Origin: JBFXIE01 sp050176255
Lineage (GTDB): Bacteria; Pseudomonadota; Gammaproteobacteria; Burkholderiales; Burkholderiaceae_C
Assembly (NCBI RefSeq): GCF_050176255.1
Contig: NZ_JBFXIE010000036.1
Direction: 5' to 3' (one strand)
DNA: 31,583 nucleotides
Shown here piece by piece: positions 31,507 to 31,583 of this stretch. Every line of letters starts with the position of its first letter. Position 1 is the first letter of the stretch. A program made the position numbers and the translations under genes. Under the pieces are notes generated by a model. That model searched no databases and was not told where the DNA came from. It was given only the letters and a program-made list of their open reading frames with translations.

Positions 31507-31583
31507 CGGGGTGTAGCTTAGCCTGGTAGAGCGCTACGTTCGGGACGTAGAGGCCGGAGGTTCGAATCCTCTCACCCCGACCA
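31507..31583 (+). tRNA. tRNA-Pro (anticodon CGG)
   Basis: Complete 77-nt cloverleaf: acceptor CGGGGTG/CACCCCG, anticodon stem CTACG/CGTAG around the loop TTCGGGA (anticodon CGG), T arm GGTTCGAATCC, and encoded CCA as the last three bases of the window. It decodes CCG. Confidence 0.96.

Overview
The window looks like a chromosomal segment of a high-GC betaproteobacterium, most likely family Comamonadaceae (Acidovorax/Diaphorobacter-like). This rests on the backbone gene order (hemA-prfA-prmC-grxD; rplU-rpmA-obgE-proB divergent from ispB; proS divergent from rppH), a TctC/Bug receptor, a very large FAD/Fe-S oxidoreductase, and a 48-bp dispersed repeat found all through the backbone. The genus is inferred, not proven.

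Bases 1-2970 are accessory DNA and carry the distal part of an integron gene-cassette array. Six attC recombination sites are visible, five intact and one split by a decayed IS110/IS1111-family insertion sequence. The cassettes carry two small membrane proteins, one secreted protein of unknown function, a helix-hairpin-helix protein, and one cassette with no convincing gene. All cassette genes read left to right, so the integrase and attI should lie left of the window; no integrase gene is visible here. Bases 2971-3413 are a junction zone with a diverged copy of the noncoding cassette sequence, a broken cupin gene and a terminator. The cassettes are clearly AT-richer than the backbone.

Bases 3414-9729 hold a YegP-like protein, a HIT-family protein, the 1306-residue FAD-oxidase/ferredoxin/CCG fusion and a SerA-type phosphoglycerate dehydrogenase. 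Bases 9730-15189 hold a complete glycerol-3-phosphate/glycerophosphodiester uptake operon, ugpB-ugpA-ugpE-ugpC-ugpQ. It is preceded by four 5-base cores spaced exactly 11 bp apart, which looks like a PhoB box, and by a perfect 8-3-8 dyad. The operon would scavenge phosphate from glycerophosphodiesters: UgpB/A/E/C import and UgpQ hydrolysis.

Bases 15190-18665 hold an N-formylglutamate amidohydrolase-like gene, a periplasmic Bug receptor and its divergent LysR regulator, and a small membrane protein. A 161-bp near-perfectly centred imperfect palindrome fills the gap between the Bug gene and the amidohydrolase.

Bases 18666-31583 are housekeeping: hemA, prfA, prmC, grxD, a CNNM/CBS (CorC-like) membrane protein, a lytic transglycosylase overlapping proS by 4 nt, rppH, proB, obgE, rpmA, rplU, ispB and a complete tRNA-Pro(CGG) ending at the last base.

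The most unusual items are the internally deleted IS1111-type element sitting inside an attC site with its structured noncoding end retained; the ORF-less cassette family; the 48-bp two-hairpin repeat (eight full copies of identical length plus a looser one, one translated in frame); the 161-bp palindrome; and the PhoB-box/dyad architecture before ugpB.
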